From: Pictodentalium vernedei
Taxonomy: Eukaryota; Mollusca; Scaphopoda; Dentaliida; Dentaliidae
Direction of reading: 5' to 3'
NCBI GenBank assembly: GCA_031216915.1
Contig: CM062289.1
Span: 17,772,520-17,836,519 of the forward strand
Length of the DNA: 64,000 bases
A program made the translations under genes and the position numbers. A model generated the notes under the pieces. That model saw nothing but the letters and a program-made list of their open reading frames with translations, searched no databases and had not been told where the DNA came from. The stretch's first letter is position 1. The number at the start of each line of letters is the position of its first letter. Positions 33,690-45,232 of the stretch are shown one piece after another.

Positions 33690-36600
33690 TCATAATGAAC
33701 TTGCTCCAGGGGGCGCCAGTGGCAAAGGGTCCTGCTTGGCATCCCCTGGAGCAAGATGCATCATTCTTTGTTTTATCACACAACCATAATATGCCTCTAT
33801 CAATCATCTTACCATGGCGGGTAAAATCAACCTCGACAAGATTCAGGAAAGCGACGAGTACAATCTCACAGCTAAATGCAAAAATATTATCGACATAAAC
33901 GATAACAGTGTCACTGATACACCATATAACCCATATGGCCACCCTTGCTCATATTATAGCCCTGACCAATTCAAACTTGATTCATCAAAAAATACACCTT
34001 TCTCGTTATTTAGTATTAACTGTAGGAGTCTGAATGCGAATTGGGATTCTCTAGTAAATCTACTACATGAGTTACATAATGGAGAAAATGACTTTGATGT
34101 AATTGGACTATCAAAGGTTTTCACAGTCTACAAATATTTACAGTACAGCCTCAATGGGTATCACCCACTCCAATTAAGAACACGACCCAGTAACGATGAT
34201 GGGAGGGGAGGTGTGGGTCTTTTTATCAGAGAAAACATTCCATTTTGAATACACCCTGAACTTACGGTGTTTATTCCACATGTATTCGAATCGTTGTTTG
34301 TAGAACTTTACCCCAATGATAAAAAGTCAACAATTATTGGCGTTGTACACAGACCCAACACTGCACCCAAGGCTAATCTTGACAGTTTTATTTCTACCTT
34401 AAATGACATTTTCGTAGGCATAAATAGCAGAAGAGCTCATATAATGGGTGACTTTAACATCGATCTCTTAAAATTCTCTGAACATATTAAAACAACCGAT
34501 TATATTGATATGGTTTTCAGTCACAGATATATTCCTTTAATCACAAAACCAAAACGCGTTACTGAACATTCGGCAACCCTTATAGACCACATTTACTCCA
34601 ATAGTTACTCCAGTGGTGGTAAATGTGGTATCATAATTACTGACGTTTCAGATCATTTCGGAACTTTTTATACTGAGGAAGCAACAACGTTGACTCAGTA
34701 GGTATCCCCAAAACCCAAACGCTCATTTACGAAAAAAAAAGTTTCTTCTTTCAAAAATAAATTACGTGATACGAACTTTAGCTCAGTAATTGAATCTACA
34801 TGTCCTAATGAATCTTTCAACATATTCTTAAATATGTTCATGGAAAATTTTGAAAATTCGTTTCCTATAGAAAATAACAATGTACCCAAAAAGTATGTTA
34901 AAAAGCAGCCATGGATGACTAGCGGTATCCTAAAATCTTCTATAAACAAAAACAAACTACATGTAAATAAACTAAAGCGCCCAACAAACACCAACATCGA
35001 TAACTACAAGCAATGCTGCAGAGTATACAACGCAGTTAAAAAACGCGCAAAGGTCCAATACTATACAGATATTTTGAACGAAAATAAGTACAATTTAAAA
35101 AAAAGTGGCAAATCCTTCGTTGTGCCCTCAACAAATCTGTCTGCAAAGAACAATTGCCAACTGAATTCCTTATTGATGGTAGAAAAATCTCTGAACCTGA
35201 CTCAGTTGCCCATCATTTTAATAATTTTTTCGCAACAATTGGACAAAAAATAAACGATAACATCCCTCCCACTAACATAGAATTCGACACTTATATTCGG
35301 CACAACTCAAGCGATAACTTCTTTATCACACCGACCACTAAAGAAGAAATTATCGCCATTACAAATAATCTAAAAGGAAAACAAAGCACGGACTGCTACA
35401 GCATTTCTACAAAAATACTAAAAGAAACTATTAATGAAATCGCGGAACCCTTGACCCAGTCTTCAACTTATCATTCACGCGAGGCCTCTTCCCTAATAAA
35501 ATGAAAATGGCAAAAGTGATACCTATCTTTAAATCTGGAGACCCGTGTTCGTTAAATAACTATAGACCTATAAGTATATTGCCAGCGTTTTCTAAAATAT
35601 TAGAAAAATTAATGTATAGACGACTTTATTCTTATCTATCCACATTCGATATCTTATATGAACACCAATATGGCTTCAGACCCAAACACTCAACCTTCCA
35701 CCCAATGTTGCATTTCCTACACGAAGTAGCCGACAGTAATGACCTATCTCCAAATCATAACACTATCGCACTTTTTCTAGATTTCTCAAAGGCCTTTGAT
35801 ACCATTAACCACAGTATTCTTTTGAAAAAACTCGAAGCATATGGTATCAGAGGTATAACTAATGATTGGTTTTGAAGTTATCTTCGTGATCGTAGGCAGT
35901 TCGATCAATATAAAGATTCATCTGCAGATAGTGAAGTACTTACTTGTGGAGTGCCTCAGGGATCGGTTTTAGGGCCCATACTTTTTTTGATCTATATTAA
36001 TGATATTAGAAATTCAACCTCCTCGAATGTTCTGTCATTTGCAGACGACACGACTATGTACAAATCCGATGGAAACATTAACACGTTATTTAACACTCTA
36101 AATGTCGAAATCTCAAAAGTAAGTGAGTGGTGCAAGGCAAATAAATTATCCCTAAATGCCCAAAAAACCAAGTACATAATCATTCACCCACCTCATACAA
36201 AGTATGTCCAAACTCAGCGTCGCCTTCTCCTTAATAACTCAGAATTAACCCAGATATCAAATAGATCGGACACGAAGACAATAAAATTCTTAGGAGTATG
36301 TTTTGATGAAAATCTCAAATTCGACAGCCATGTTTCATATATAGCATCGAAGATTTCCAGAGCGATATACACAATAAATAGGGCAAAAAGAATTCTCCCT
36401 CATCAAGCCCTTAAAACACTCTACTTTACTTTGGTTCAGAGTCACTTGCTGTATGCAATTCAAGTCTGGGGTCATGCAACAGCCACAAAAAAGCTCTTTA
36501 CATTACAAAAGAGAGCTCTGCGTGTAATAAATATAAAAAAATACAATTCCCACACGAACCCCTTATTCCTCAAAAATGAAATTCTCAAGTTTGATGATCT

Positions 36601-37351
36601 TTACAGGCTACACACTTTACTGTTCATTCGTGATTGGCACTCTGGAAACTTGCCAAAAAGTTTTGAAAATTTCCTCCAAATCTATAATCACCCAACCGGA
36701 ATGCTAACCAGACATAGTGGACAATTAAAGAGAAATACACCTCGAACATGCTTCTCTGCAAATTTACCAAAACACTCATTCCCTAAACTATGGAATGACC
36801 TAAGCAATGACATTCAATTTGAACCGAGTCGCTCTATATTCAAACGCTCCATAATGTTACACGCCTTGGGAACTTATAATACACCCCCGACATGTTTCAA
36901 TCCACAGTGTCCCGATTGTAACACTAGAGTCGGTGATCTCTTGCGTGACTAGGCCATTACTAACAGCAGCTCAGATAAACATAGTAAGATAAGAACACGG
37001 TGTAGACCTCCTTTAAGGCGTGACCAGATCTGTAATGCTTTCCTTGTCTGAATCTCCCCCAAACATTTAGTAAAGAATATCGGTCTTTGTTATGTATTGC
37101 ATCTTTTGAAAAGAAATTGAAACTTATTTACCACCTGTACTGCCTCATCCTCGCACTTCCAAATAGGAGATGGCAGGAAGACAGCCATTGGGCTATGCCA
37201 TTTCCTTACAATATGCATGTTTTTTTACAACTTGTCACTGTTCTAGTTACACAATATTCTTTTTTTTTGGAAAACATCTAAATACATTTATATTTGTAAC
37301 TACACTATATGTACATGTATATTGTGAATAAAATATTGTATTGTATTGTAT
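33690..37351 (+). mobile_element. Non-LTR retrotransposon (APE-type), dead copy
   Basis: One broken ORF encodes endonuclease and reverse transcriptase, followed by about 400 bp of 3' UTR, AATAAA at 37327, and a tail of three TATTG units. Upstream at 33701-33754 is a short palindrome (TTGCTCCAGGGG / CCCCTGGAGCAA), possibly 5' UTR. No ORF1 or target duplication was identified, and the 5' boundary is approximate. The RT style and C-terminal cysteines suggest the Jockey/CR1/L2 assemblage without fixing a clade. Confidence 0.85.
33814..36952 (+). pseudogene. Retrotransposon ORF2: endonuclease + reverse transcriptase
   Basis: The reading frame starts at ATG 33814. The endonuclease part has FSINCRSL near residue 70, then GDFNID and a SDH motif, but where the family has a catalytic glutamate in IGLSE this copy has IGLSK. 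The RT part has NYRPISILP, LDFSKAFDTINH, GVPQGSVLGPILF and FADDT. The C-terminal region ends CFNPQCPDCNTR. Lesions: in-frame stops at 34246 (TGA), 34699 (TAG) and 35873 (TGA); frameshifts near 35100, at an A-run, and near 35457. The length of about 1,045 codons is normal for ORF2. Target-primed reverse transcription would be its role; this copy cannot do it. Confidence 0.9.
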
Positions 37352-37579
37352 CACACAGAAGAAAAGTTCAACTGCAATTTTTTCCCTACCCACCATCCCC
37401 AACATGCTGCCTCCCTCGGTTGGTTGTGATAGCCACTACTGCATAGTTTGATCATGTCTTCTTGTCTATTATAGGTATATAAGCTAGGAATTGACCACTC
37501 AAATCCCCAGCGATCCCATGCTTTTCCAAAGTTTTTAATTTTTCTTTGGTTTTTAAGGCCGGGATCAATCTGTTCTTAT
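37352..37579. other. Spacer between the retrotransposon and the next MITE
   Basis: No feature is recognised. Confidence 0.3.
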
Positions 37580-38037
37580 CACCGTATTTACTCTATGTAT
37601 TGGGACAGCTAAAAATAATTATTTTCACAGGTGTCCCAATTCTTAAAAAATGGGGAAAGAACACAACCAGGTCTTGATATGATGCTGAATAAAGTTGTGT
37701 GTGATTCGTTTTCCATCACTATATACGAAAATTGGCATCCAATTTTTTTTTATATTTTCATTTTTTGCTTCCAGAACATAGCTTTTGATCCCTCATTGGA
37801 ACGAGCACATTGCAGTCGTTCCAATGAGGGATCACAAGCTATGTTTTGGAAGCAAAAAATGAAAAATTTTAGTTACTCAAGAATTTTTTTTATGAGTGTC
37901 GTCTGCTACTAGCTACGGGCCAACTGGAAACAAATCTCCTGAATGTCCCAAACTTTGGAGCATAAAAAAAATATAGTTTTCTGGAAAAAATGTGTGTCCC
38001 AAATATAGAGTGTCCCAATACATAGAGTAAATACGGT
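37580..38037. mobile_element. MITE with ACCGTATTTACTC termini and a family B-type core (copy 1)
   Basis: Terminal inverted repeats ACCGTATTTACTCTATG...TGGGACA and the mirror TGTCCCAATACATAGAG. The middle (GATCCCTCATTGGAACGAGC and mirror, GAGTGTCGTCTGCTA) is the family B interior without its TTAA ends. A second copy lies at 56552-56997. Confidence 0.8.
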
Positions 38038-38159
38038 AGATGCAACTTATGTAATCTGTAACTTTTCATCTGGGTTAGGGCACTAAAGGTGGAGCACCTG
38101 TGCTCATATTTGTCAATTCATTTTATCATTTCTAATTATTTATTTGTATTGTAAACTTT

Positions 38160-38405
38160 TTAACCCTTTACCCAACGTAACGACCAAAACCGGCCAGCGC
38201 TATTCTCAAAAATCGCCAATTAATTTTCATTATTTTTTCATTTTTTGTCTCAAAAACATAGGTTATGATCCCTTGTTGGAACGAGCCTCGTTCCAACAAG
38301 GGGTCATAACCTCTGTACTTTTCGAGACAAAAATGAAAAAAATAAGCTATTCAAGAATTTTTTTTTGCAAGTGTCGTCTGCTTTTCATGTTAGGTAACTG
38401 GTTAA
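38160..38405. mobile_element. Family B TTAA MITE
   Basis: TTAA CCCTTTACCCAACGTAACG at left, GTTAGGTAACTGG TTAA at right. Hairpin arms ATAGGTTATGATCCC and GGGGTCATAACCTCT; outer arms TTTTTGTCTCAAAAAC and mirror. Confidence 0.88.
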
Positions 38406-38564
38406 ATTATTAATGACACTACATGTAAATGTATCTTGAACATGAGAAATAATCAATATAACAAATAGACAACACACACTTGGCTCATCAGTGTTGCCCA
38501 AAACGGAATCATTTCTTGTTGTTTTCTAGTTCTGCTGGGAGAGTCAGGACATAAATGGTTTTTA

Positions 38565-38690
38565 CATCTGGAAGGTAATTAAAATTCAACTTTGGTTTCA
38601 GTGTTGGTATTTTTAGAATGATTTACCTTGGTGTCAGTATCAACAACATACATGTACTAACACCAATATACCGATATCAAATGGTATTTT
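38565..38690. mobile_element. Eroded hAT-like fragment
   Basis: TTGGTATTTTTAGAATGATT and CATACATGTACTAACACC match the fragment at 22854-22965. Neither copy has convincing ends. Confidence 0.4.
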
Positions 38691-38697
38691 TGATATG

Positions 38698-39126
38698 CAG
38701 TGGAACCCTGTTAATTAAATAGCCCCATTGCCAATGAAAATTATTCAATTAACAGGAGTATTCAATTAACAGGGATTGTGTCACTTTCCTGTATTCCAGA
38801 GATAAACTTACCATTTATTCTATTATATCTTGTTTGACAGAGCTCCATGAGCTCTGTCAAACAGGATATAATAGATTAAATGCCTTTATTGGATACGCTG
38901 AGGCCAAATAGGTCTATAACCAAAGGAAAACTGGAGAGAGTCAGGGTAATTTCTCAATATATTACAAGATTTTTTATTCAATTAACAGGAGTTCACTCTA
39001 TAACCTATATTCAATTAACAGGTCAAATTTGTACTGGAGGTATGGTAAATGGTTTTGTGTTGGGAAATTATATTCAATTAACAGGGATATACAATTAAGA
39101 GATATCCAATTAAGTTGGCTCCACTG
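38698..39126. mobile_element. Family C palindromic MITE (pogo/Tigger-like), copy 1
   Basis: Ends CAGTGGAACCCTGTTAATT and AATTAAGTTGGCTCCACTG, with TA on the right. ATTCAATTAACAGG recurs about six times in both subterminal regions. Central hairpin TTGACAGAGCTCCATGAGCT with mirror. CAGTGGAACC ends with TA targets are typical of pogo/Tigger. Confidence 0.8.
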
Positions 39127-39254
39127 TACTACTCAATGGAGATCCTCGTTTTAAAGCAGGCAAAGCCACCAAATTGTCAAAATGTTGGAAGTAACACAGG
39201 CAAATGCCATCAGTCAGAAAATACTACTGTCTTTAGAAATACACATTCCATGGG

Positions 39255-39507
39255 CAAGCCTAAAAATAAGCAATCTGTCATTTGCAAAATGAGGTCCCTA
39301 GTGGGTGAATTTGCTGATGCTGTCTCATACAATGGGCCAATTTATCCTCTGGGTACCTCTTTCTGTTTAGGTGTGAGACTTTGATTCAGACTGAGATTCA
39401 CAGAGGGTAAATTTAGTGATTCTACCCTGCTTTGCATTGTAGCATCAACAAATTTACCTTCTGGGAACCTCATTTGGCAGATGATAGTCTGCTTATTTTC
39501 TGGCTTG
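39255..39507. mobile_element. Snapback MITE family I with 8-bp duplication TCCATGGG (copy 1)
   Basis: Ends CAAGCCTAAAAATAAGCA and TGCTTATTTTCTGGCTTG; the 8-mer TCCATGGG adjoins both. The hairpin has GAGGTCCCTAGTGGGTGAAT and its imperfect mirror. The 8-bp length suggests hAT. Flanking sequence (39130-39254) is shared with 24240-24480, so an older repeat surrounds it. Confidence 0.78.
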
Positions 39508-39962
39508 TCCATGGGCTCTTCTTATGAATTTGTTCGGTTGTTTGCCTTTTTATTTTTCAACACATGTCGAGAATATTTTTCAATACCAAAATTTTGATAC
39601 TTTGAGATTCCCTCGGTATGGTAAATCAGAATTGACTTGATACCAATCTCGAGCGGTATTTACAATATACCACCCATCTCTAATGGTTTTGTTTTTACCT
39701 GCGTCGCCAGGTCTGTCCGTCAGTCAATCCAAAACACTTCTTCGGTCAAAGTTTTCTTGGCTTCTATGAAAGGGAATGATTTTATATTTGGTCTGCTGCT
39801 TCATAATGATGAGTTGTATCGTGTATCTAATTTTCAGATCTGCTGTGCAGCCACTTCCTGTTTGCCGATACTTTGAAGTCTGTTCATCTCTGTAATCAAT
39901 TGCATGCAGCGACGCAGGTCCAGACCTGGTATTGGTCTTGGCTTGTTGGAAGTTATATTCAG
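39508..39962. other. Mixed repeat remnants
   Basis: About 39555-39683 ends GTATTTACAATATACCACCC ATCTCTA, like a hAT-like terminus. From 39690 the text (CTGCGTCGCCAGGTCTGTCC, later CGACGCAGGTCCAGACCTGG) forms a loose inverted pair. No gene is recognised. Confidence 0.4.
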
Positions 39963-40124
39963 TTAACCCTTTACCCAATGCAGACGATATCAAAATTTAT
40001 TATTTTAAATATTATTTTTTCAATTTTTTCAAAGAATTTCAACAAAACCGTATCATGTGGCATTTGGAATGAACTCGACCACCTCGTTCCAATGAGGAGT
40101 TCACATGATATGGTTTTGTTGAAT
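39963..40124. mobile_element. Family A MITE, right end missing
   Basis: TTAA CCCTTTACCCAATGCAGAC at left and hairpin arms to ATGATATGGTTTTGTTGAA; the right-terminal part is absent. Confidence 0.8.
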
Positions 40125-40546
40125 AAAATCTTGAATTTTGAGATAACCAATTTACCGATCATCTAGATATAATAAAGAGGTTATCCCGATGCTTCATTGG
40201 TGGAAATTTTGCTAGGATCATCTCTGAATTGTATGCGTGGCAAAAATGACAACCCATGGATTTTGACCCGTACACAATGACCCTACTGTATGACAGTTCA
40301 CAGATTTTGAAAGCGTCTGTGGCAAGCACAGGAGGCGCCAGTTGTCTTAGGGAGTTTGAGCATTGAAAAGAGGGGTCTTCCAACAAGAACATTTTAGAAC
40401 AGTGCTATCAAATAAGGTGAAAAGACACAACTTTATGACAAACTTTGTAGTTCCAGATGAACAACTTTTCGATTATCTGTTTTTTCGTTTAGATAACCAC
40501 CAGAAGAATGATAAAATCGTTCCTCTCAAATTTTATGGCATGCTGC
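40125..40546. other. Unassigned intron sequence
   Basis: No repeat family or domain-bearing ORF was recognised. Confidence 0.3.
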
Positions 40547-40797
40547 CAGGCCTGAAAATAAGCAGTCTGACATTTACAGAATGAGGTCCCCAGAGGGTGA
40601 ATTTGATGATGCTATCCCATACAGTGGGCCAATTTATCCTGTGGGTACCTCTTTCTGTTTAGTTTTGAGACTGACTCAGATTGAGATTCACAGAGGGTAA
40701 ATTTAGTGATGCTACCCTGCTATGCAGGGTAGCATCACTAAATTCCCCCTCTGGGGACCTCATTTTGCAGATGACCGTCTGCTTATTTTCTGGCTTG
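40547..40797. mobile_element. Snapback MITE family I (copy 2)
   Basis: Ends CAGGCCTGAAAATAAGCAG and CTGCTTATTTTCTGGCTTG. Flanks CATGCTGC and CATGTTGT may be a worn 8-bp duplication. Central hairpin GATGCTACCCTGCTATGCAG with mirror. Confidence 0.72.
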
Positions 40798-41118
40798 CAT
40801 GTTGTTTGTGTGCATTTGTAGCTGTTCTGGAGTTGGTGTTGTCGGAGTGTGCACAAGTGCAGAATGCTTTTGCAGTGTGATTCTTATGAGTTGGTTGGAG
40901 CAGAATCGAGCTACGAGCAGCAACCAGTGCTGGCATCTGTTCTGGGGAGGTGATGGGGGATGCATTGACCAGAGTTTACGCAGCTGTTTCTATTGCCTAT
41001 CTGCATTCAGTCGTGTGTGTGTGCATGTGTGTGTTTGTACATTAGCAGTTCTGGAGTTGTTGGAGAGTATGTGCATGTGGAGTAATTGTGCAGTGTGATT
41101 CTCATAATAAAAATTCTA
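40798..41118. other. Unassigned sequence with a short TG-rich tract
   Basis: A TG-rich run lies at about 41012-41037. No gene is recognised. Confidence 0.35.
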
Positions 41119-41540
41119 CAGTGGAGCCCACTTAATTGGATATCTCTTAACTGAAAAACCCTGTTAATTGAATATAATTTCCCAACATAAATCCATTTAC
41201 CATACCTCAAGTACAAATTTGACCTGTTAATTGAATATAGGTTATAGAGTAAACTCCTGTTAATTGAATAAAAAATCTTGTAACCTGTCAGGAAATTGCC
41301 TTACTCTCACCAGTTTTCCTTTGTTTATAGACCTATTTAGCCTCAGTACATTCAATACATGCATTTAATCTATTGTATCTTGTTTGAGCTCTGTCAAACA
41401 AGATATAAATACATGTAGAATAAATGCTAAGTTTATCTCTAGAATACAGGAAAGTGACACAATCCCTGTTGATTGAATACTCTTGTTAATTGAATAATTT
41501 TCATTGGCAAATCGGCTATTCAATTAACAGGGTTCCACTG
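41119..41540. mobile_element. Family C palindromic MITE, copy 2 (intact, TA flanks)
   Basis: TA at 41117-41118 and 41541-41542; ends CAGTGGAGCCCACTTAATTG and CAGGGTTCCACTG. At 41221-41236 it reads GACCTGTTAATTGAAT, the unoccupied version of the site that carries a family A insertion in copy 4. Confidence 0.88.
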
Positions 41541-42301
41541 TATTTATATCAGTAAATCCACATAGTTCTATTTGGCTGTACAAAATTGCAAAATGCCTTG
41601 TGGAAAAGGTACGTTTTAACCCTTTGAACCCTCATTTCCTGGAAACTTACAGTGTGAAGGGTCAGTCCAATATCAATGTAGCGGAGGATAAAATAATTAC
41701 TTCAGCCTGCAGTCATCTGCTGCAGACCAAAGTCATCTGGCTGCAGACTACAGTTATTATTTTATCATCAATGCCCTGTGTATAGACCTCTTATAAGAAG
41801 ACAAAAATGGGCTGAAATCGTGCCTTGGACCGAAAAATCGGACTTACGAGTTCATAGGGTTAATGTCCAACTTACATGATTACATGTAAAGCTCGAAAAA
41901 GGACTTCTAAAACTTTTTCACTGAGTCAAGAAAATGGCTTGTGAAGAATGTGATTTCAAGCACCTATCGACAAGGACTTTATATTGACCTTTGTTACTAG
42001 CCTAGTTAAAAGTTTTTTTTAAGTCATTTATAGTGACCCGATTTATATTTCTGGATTTCCATTCATCAAACAATTGTTTTATGTTTGCTTCAACTGATGT
42101 CTATATTTACTTATGAGATCTAGTTGCTGTATCTTGTCTTACTTGAATTTCACATGTCAGATGCAGTTACACTCAAAATATGTGGTTGGATTACCATCAA
42201 GGGTTTACTGGTTGACAGTTACAATGATAGAATAAGTTTTTAAGGGTGCGTGGCGTTGTAAAGAAAAACTGGCTGATGTGCATATTTTCTACATAACTAT
42301 A
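41541..42301. other. Unassigned sequence with one hairpin
   Basis: An imperfect palindrome at about 41690-41763 pairs ATAATTACTTCAGCCTGCAG with CTGCAGACTACAGTTATTAT. Otherwise nothing was recognised. Confidence 0.4.
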
Positions 42302-42730
42302 CAGTGGAGCCCACTTAATTGGATATCTTTTAATTGTATATCCCTGTTAATTGAATATAATTTTCAAACACAAAACCATTTACCATACCTTCAGTACAAA
42401 TTTGATCTGTTAATTGCATATGGGTTGTAGAGTAAACTCCTGTTAATTGTATATAAATTTTGGTAATATGTCAAAAAAATTGCTGTGACACGCACCAAAT
42501 TCCCCTTATTTATCAACCTTTTTAGCCTCATACATCCAATACAGACATTTATTCTATTATATCTTGTTTGACAGAGCTCTATGAGCTCTGTCAAACAAGA
42601 TATAATAGAATAAATGCTCAGTTTACCTCCAGAACACAAGAAACTGATCAAATCCCTGTTAATTGTTTACTCCTGTTAATTGAATAATTTTCATTGGCAA
42701 AATGGCTATTCAATTAAGAGGATTCTACTG
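42302..42730. mobile_element. Family C palindromic MITE, copy 3
   Basis: TA at 42300-42301 and 42731-42732. Ends CAGTGGAGCCCACTTAATTG (with preceding A) and GAGGATTCTACTG. Core hairpin TTGACAGAGCTCTATGAGCT. Confidence 0.85.
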
Positions 42731-42910
42731 TAGTAGTAATGTAGACAATACCGGCCCGCTGTTGGTGGTCCAGTCCATGAAATAGCAGTCCGATTTGACC
42801 CAGTACATAGCTAGGTGGTCTGGCTCTTCACACTGGACCTGTCCAAGTCTGTACTCTACAATGTTTTTGTTTTTTAACCAACATCCATATTATAAGTTAT
42901 TCTGTTTGTT

Positions 42911-43546
42911 CGCGGTAACTGGTTCTCATTAGATCACCGAAGTTAAGCAATGTCAAGCGCAGTTAGTAGATGGATGGGTGACCATTTCAGCGACTGATTC
43001 GTGCTCCCACGTTGTGTCCTTGGGCAAGGCACTTAACCCCGATTTCCTTCATGTACATGGGGGCACGATGATGCTGTGTACTAAGGCGTACTGCATGTTG
43101 AAGGTGCTCATGTCTTTAACCATTCTAACCCTGCCTGTGCCGCGGTGCAGAGTTACGATATTGGAGAGCTGACAGCTGCTCGTCGTTGCTCGGTGGTTCT
43201 CTCCAGGTACTCCGGCTTCCTCCACCCGTAAAACTGTCACCGACATGACATGACCCCCTGGTTGTTAATGTGTCATTAACCCTTTACCTAACCTGAAAAG
43301 CAGACGACACTTGCAAAAATAATTCTTGAATAACTAATTTTTTTCATTTTTTGTCTCAAAAACATAGGTTATGAACCCTTGTTGGTACGAGCTCAACGAG
43401 CTCGTTCCAACGAGGGGTCATACCCTATGTTTTTGAGACAAAAAATGAAGACAATAATGAAAATTAATTGGCGATTTTTGAGAAAAGCACTGGCCGGTTT
43501 TGGCCGTTATGTTAGGTAAACGGTTAAAACCTAAAAAAAAAAAAAA
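42911..43546 (+). mobile_element. 5S-derived SINE interrupted in its tail by a family B MITE
   Basis: 5S-like head CACCGAAGTTAAGCAATG and GATGGATGGGTGACC; body GTTGTGTCCTTGGGCAAGGC. The 3' motif GTCATTAAACC is split exactly at TTAA: GTCATTAA before the MITE, TTAAAACCTAAAAAA after it. Confidence 0.87.
43276..43527. mobile_element. Family B TTAA MITE inside the SINE tail
   Basis: TTAA at both edges, reverse orientation (left CCTAACCTGAAAAGCAGACG, right TTAGGTAAACGG). Outer arms TTTTTTGTCTCAAAAACA and mirror. Confidence 0.92.
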
Positions 43547-43847
43547 TTGGTTTGTTCAGTGGACCCAGAGCCACTGTAGCGAACACCCTGCAGTTATTAT
43601 GATGAATTTTTGAAATTGGTGGTTTAGATTGATCATTTACAGCCAGATATAGATTTGAGGTACAAAAGAGGAGAAAATGGTGTATAATAATTATTTGTGT
43701 TATCTGTTGACTTTAGCATTGAATATTTGTTGAAGGTGTCTGCCCCAGATTCAGTAATGCACATATAGTGAAATTTTATATTATATACACGAAACTGTTT
43801 TACTGATCAATATGAACACCTTCTGTTCAAATTGAATTGAAAATTCA
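43547..43847. other. Unassigned AT-rich sequence
   Basis: No feature is recognised. Confidence 0.3.
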
Positions 43848-44516
43848 TTAACCCCTTACACAATGCAGACGATATCAAAATTTATTATTTTAAATATTAG
43901 TTTTTTGAAATTTTTCCAAAAATTTAAAAAGATGAGCTCGTTCCAAAGAGGAGGGGTCACATGATATGGTTTTGTTGAAACTTTTTGACAAAAGGTATTT
44001 TTTCAGCTGCTGAATTTACATATTACACGGGCAGATTCCAATGCGGGGTCATAAGCTATGTTTTTGAGATAAAAATTGAAAACATAATAAAAGTTGAATG
44101 GAGATTTTTGTATATGATGCTGGCTGGTTTTGTCTATTGCATTGAGTGTGGCTCAGTAGGTAGAGGTGCAGGCTGCAAGCCGAGAGGTCCTCGGTTTGAA
44201 TCCCACCTGCGGCAACCGCGTTGTGTCCTTGGGCAAGACACTTCATCTCCATTGCTCGCGTGGGGGCACGGTGGCGTTGTGTACTGCACGTCGATGGTGC
44301 ACTTGTCTTCAACCAATGCTAACCCTGCTTGTGTGGAGTTAGTATGTTGGGGAGCTGACAGTTGCTCGCCATTGCTCTGTGGTTCTCTCCGGGTACTCCG
44401 GCTTCCTCCACCCGTAAAACCGTCATGGTCATGATTAGCCATTGTGCATAAATATGTGATCTTAAACACCAATCAATAAATAAATAATAAATATATTGCA
44501 TTGAGTAAAGATTTAA
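43848..44516. mobile_element. Chimeric TTAA MITE (family A left, family B right) hosting a SINE
   Basis: The left TTAA CCCCTTACACAATGCAGAC and first palindrome are family A. From about 44036 the sequence switches to the family B right half (GGGGTCATAAGCTATG, TTTTTGAGATAAAAATTG, GGCTGGTTTTG) and ends GAGTAAAGATTTAA after the SINE. Confidence 0.7.
44147..44493 (+). mobile_element. tRNA-derived SINE
   Basis: A box GTGGCTCAGTAGG, B box GGTTTGAATCC, body TGTGTCCTTGGGCAAGACAC, tail AATAAATAAATAATAAATA. Perfect 12-bp target duplication TATTGCATTGAG (44135-44146 and 44494-44505). Confidence 0.93.
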
Positions 44517-44636
44517 TGATATAAATCATCAACGGTATGGCAGTTATTCAGCTACCTATTAGGGCAAGTGATTAATTGGTTAACCAAGGTTAATCCATCT
44601 GATTAATCAATCAAGAAAACCCATTAACCATTGCAG

Positions 44637-44750
44637 CTCTAGTCACAAGCTAATTTTGAGACAAAAAATGAAAAAATAATGAAAATTGAATGGTGATTGT
44701 TGTGAGTAGTGCTGCCCAGTTTTGGATGTTGTGTTGGGTAAAGGGTTAAG
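44637..44750. mobile_element. Family B MITE half
   Basis: GAGACAAAAAATGAAAAAAT through TTGTGTTGGGTAAAGGGTTAA; the left half is absent. Confidence 0.75.
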
Positions 44751-44862
44751 AAGGTGATAATAGCCACCTCCCTTTCTCATTTTTGGGGAGCTAGTAGGGA
44801 TGAGGAGGGAAAATGACTCATCTTCATCCTGCATCACAATATCACAATGATCAAACAATGGT

Positions 44863-45232
44863 CCAAAACCCCCTCAAGACAAAACCCCCTCAAGACAAAA
44901 ACCCCTCATGACAAACCCCCTCAAGACAAAACCCCCTCATGACAAAACCCCCTCAAGACAAACCCCCTCAAGACAAAACCCAAGACAAAACCCCCTCAAG
45001 ACAAAACCCCCTCATAACAAAACCCCCTCAAGACAAAACCCCCTCATGACAAAACCCCCTCAAGACAAAACCCCCTCAGACAAAACCCCCTCATGACAAA
45101 CCCCCTCATGACAAAACCCCCTCAAGATAAACCCCCTCATGACAAAACCCCCTCAAGACAAAACCCCTCATGACAAAACCCTCTCAAGACAAAAACCCTC
45201 AGACAAAACCCCCTCATGACAAAACCCCCTCA
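44863..45232. repeat. Short minisatellite of ACCCCCTCAAGACAAA type
   Basis: About 22 units of 15-17 bp, alternating CTCAAGACA and CTCATGACA with small deletions. It is C-rich on the plus strand. Confidence 0.93.
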
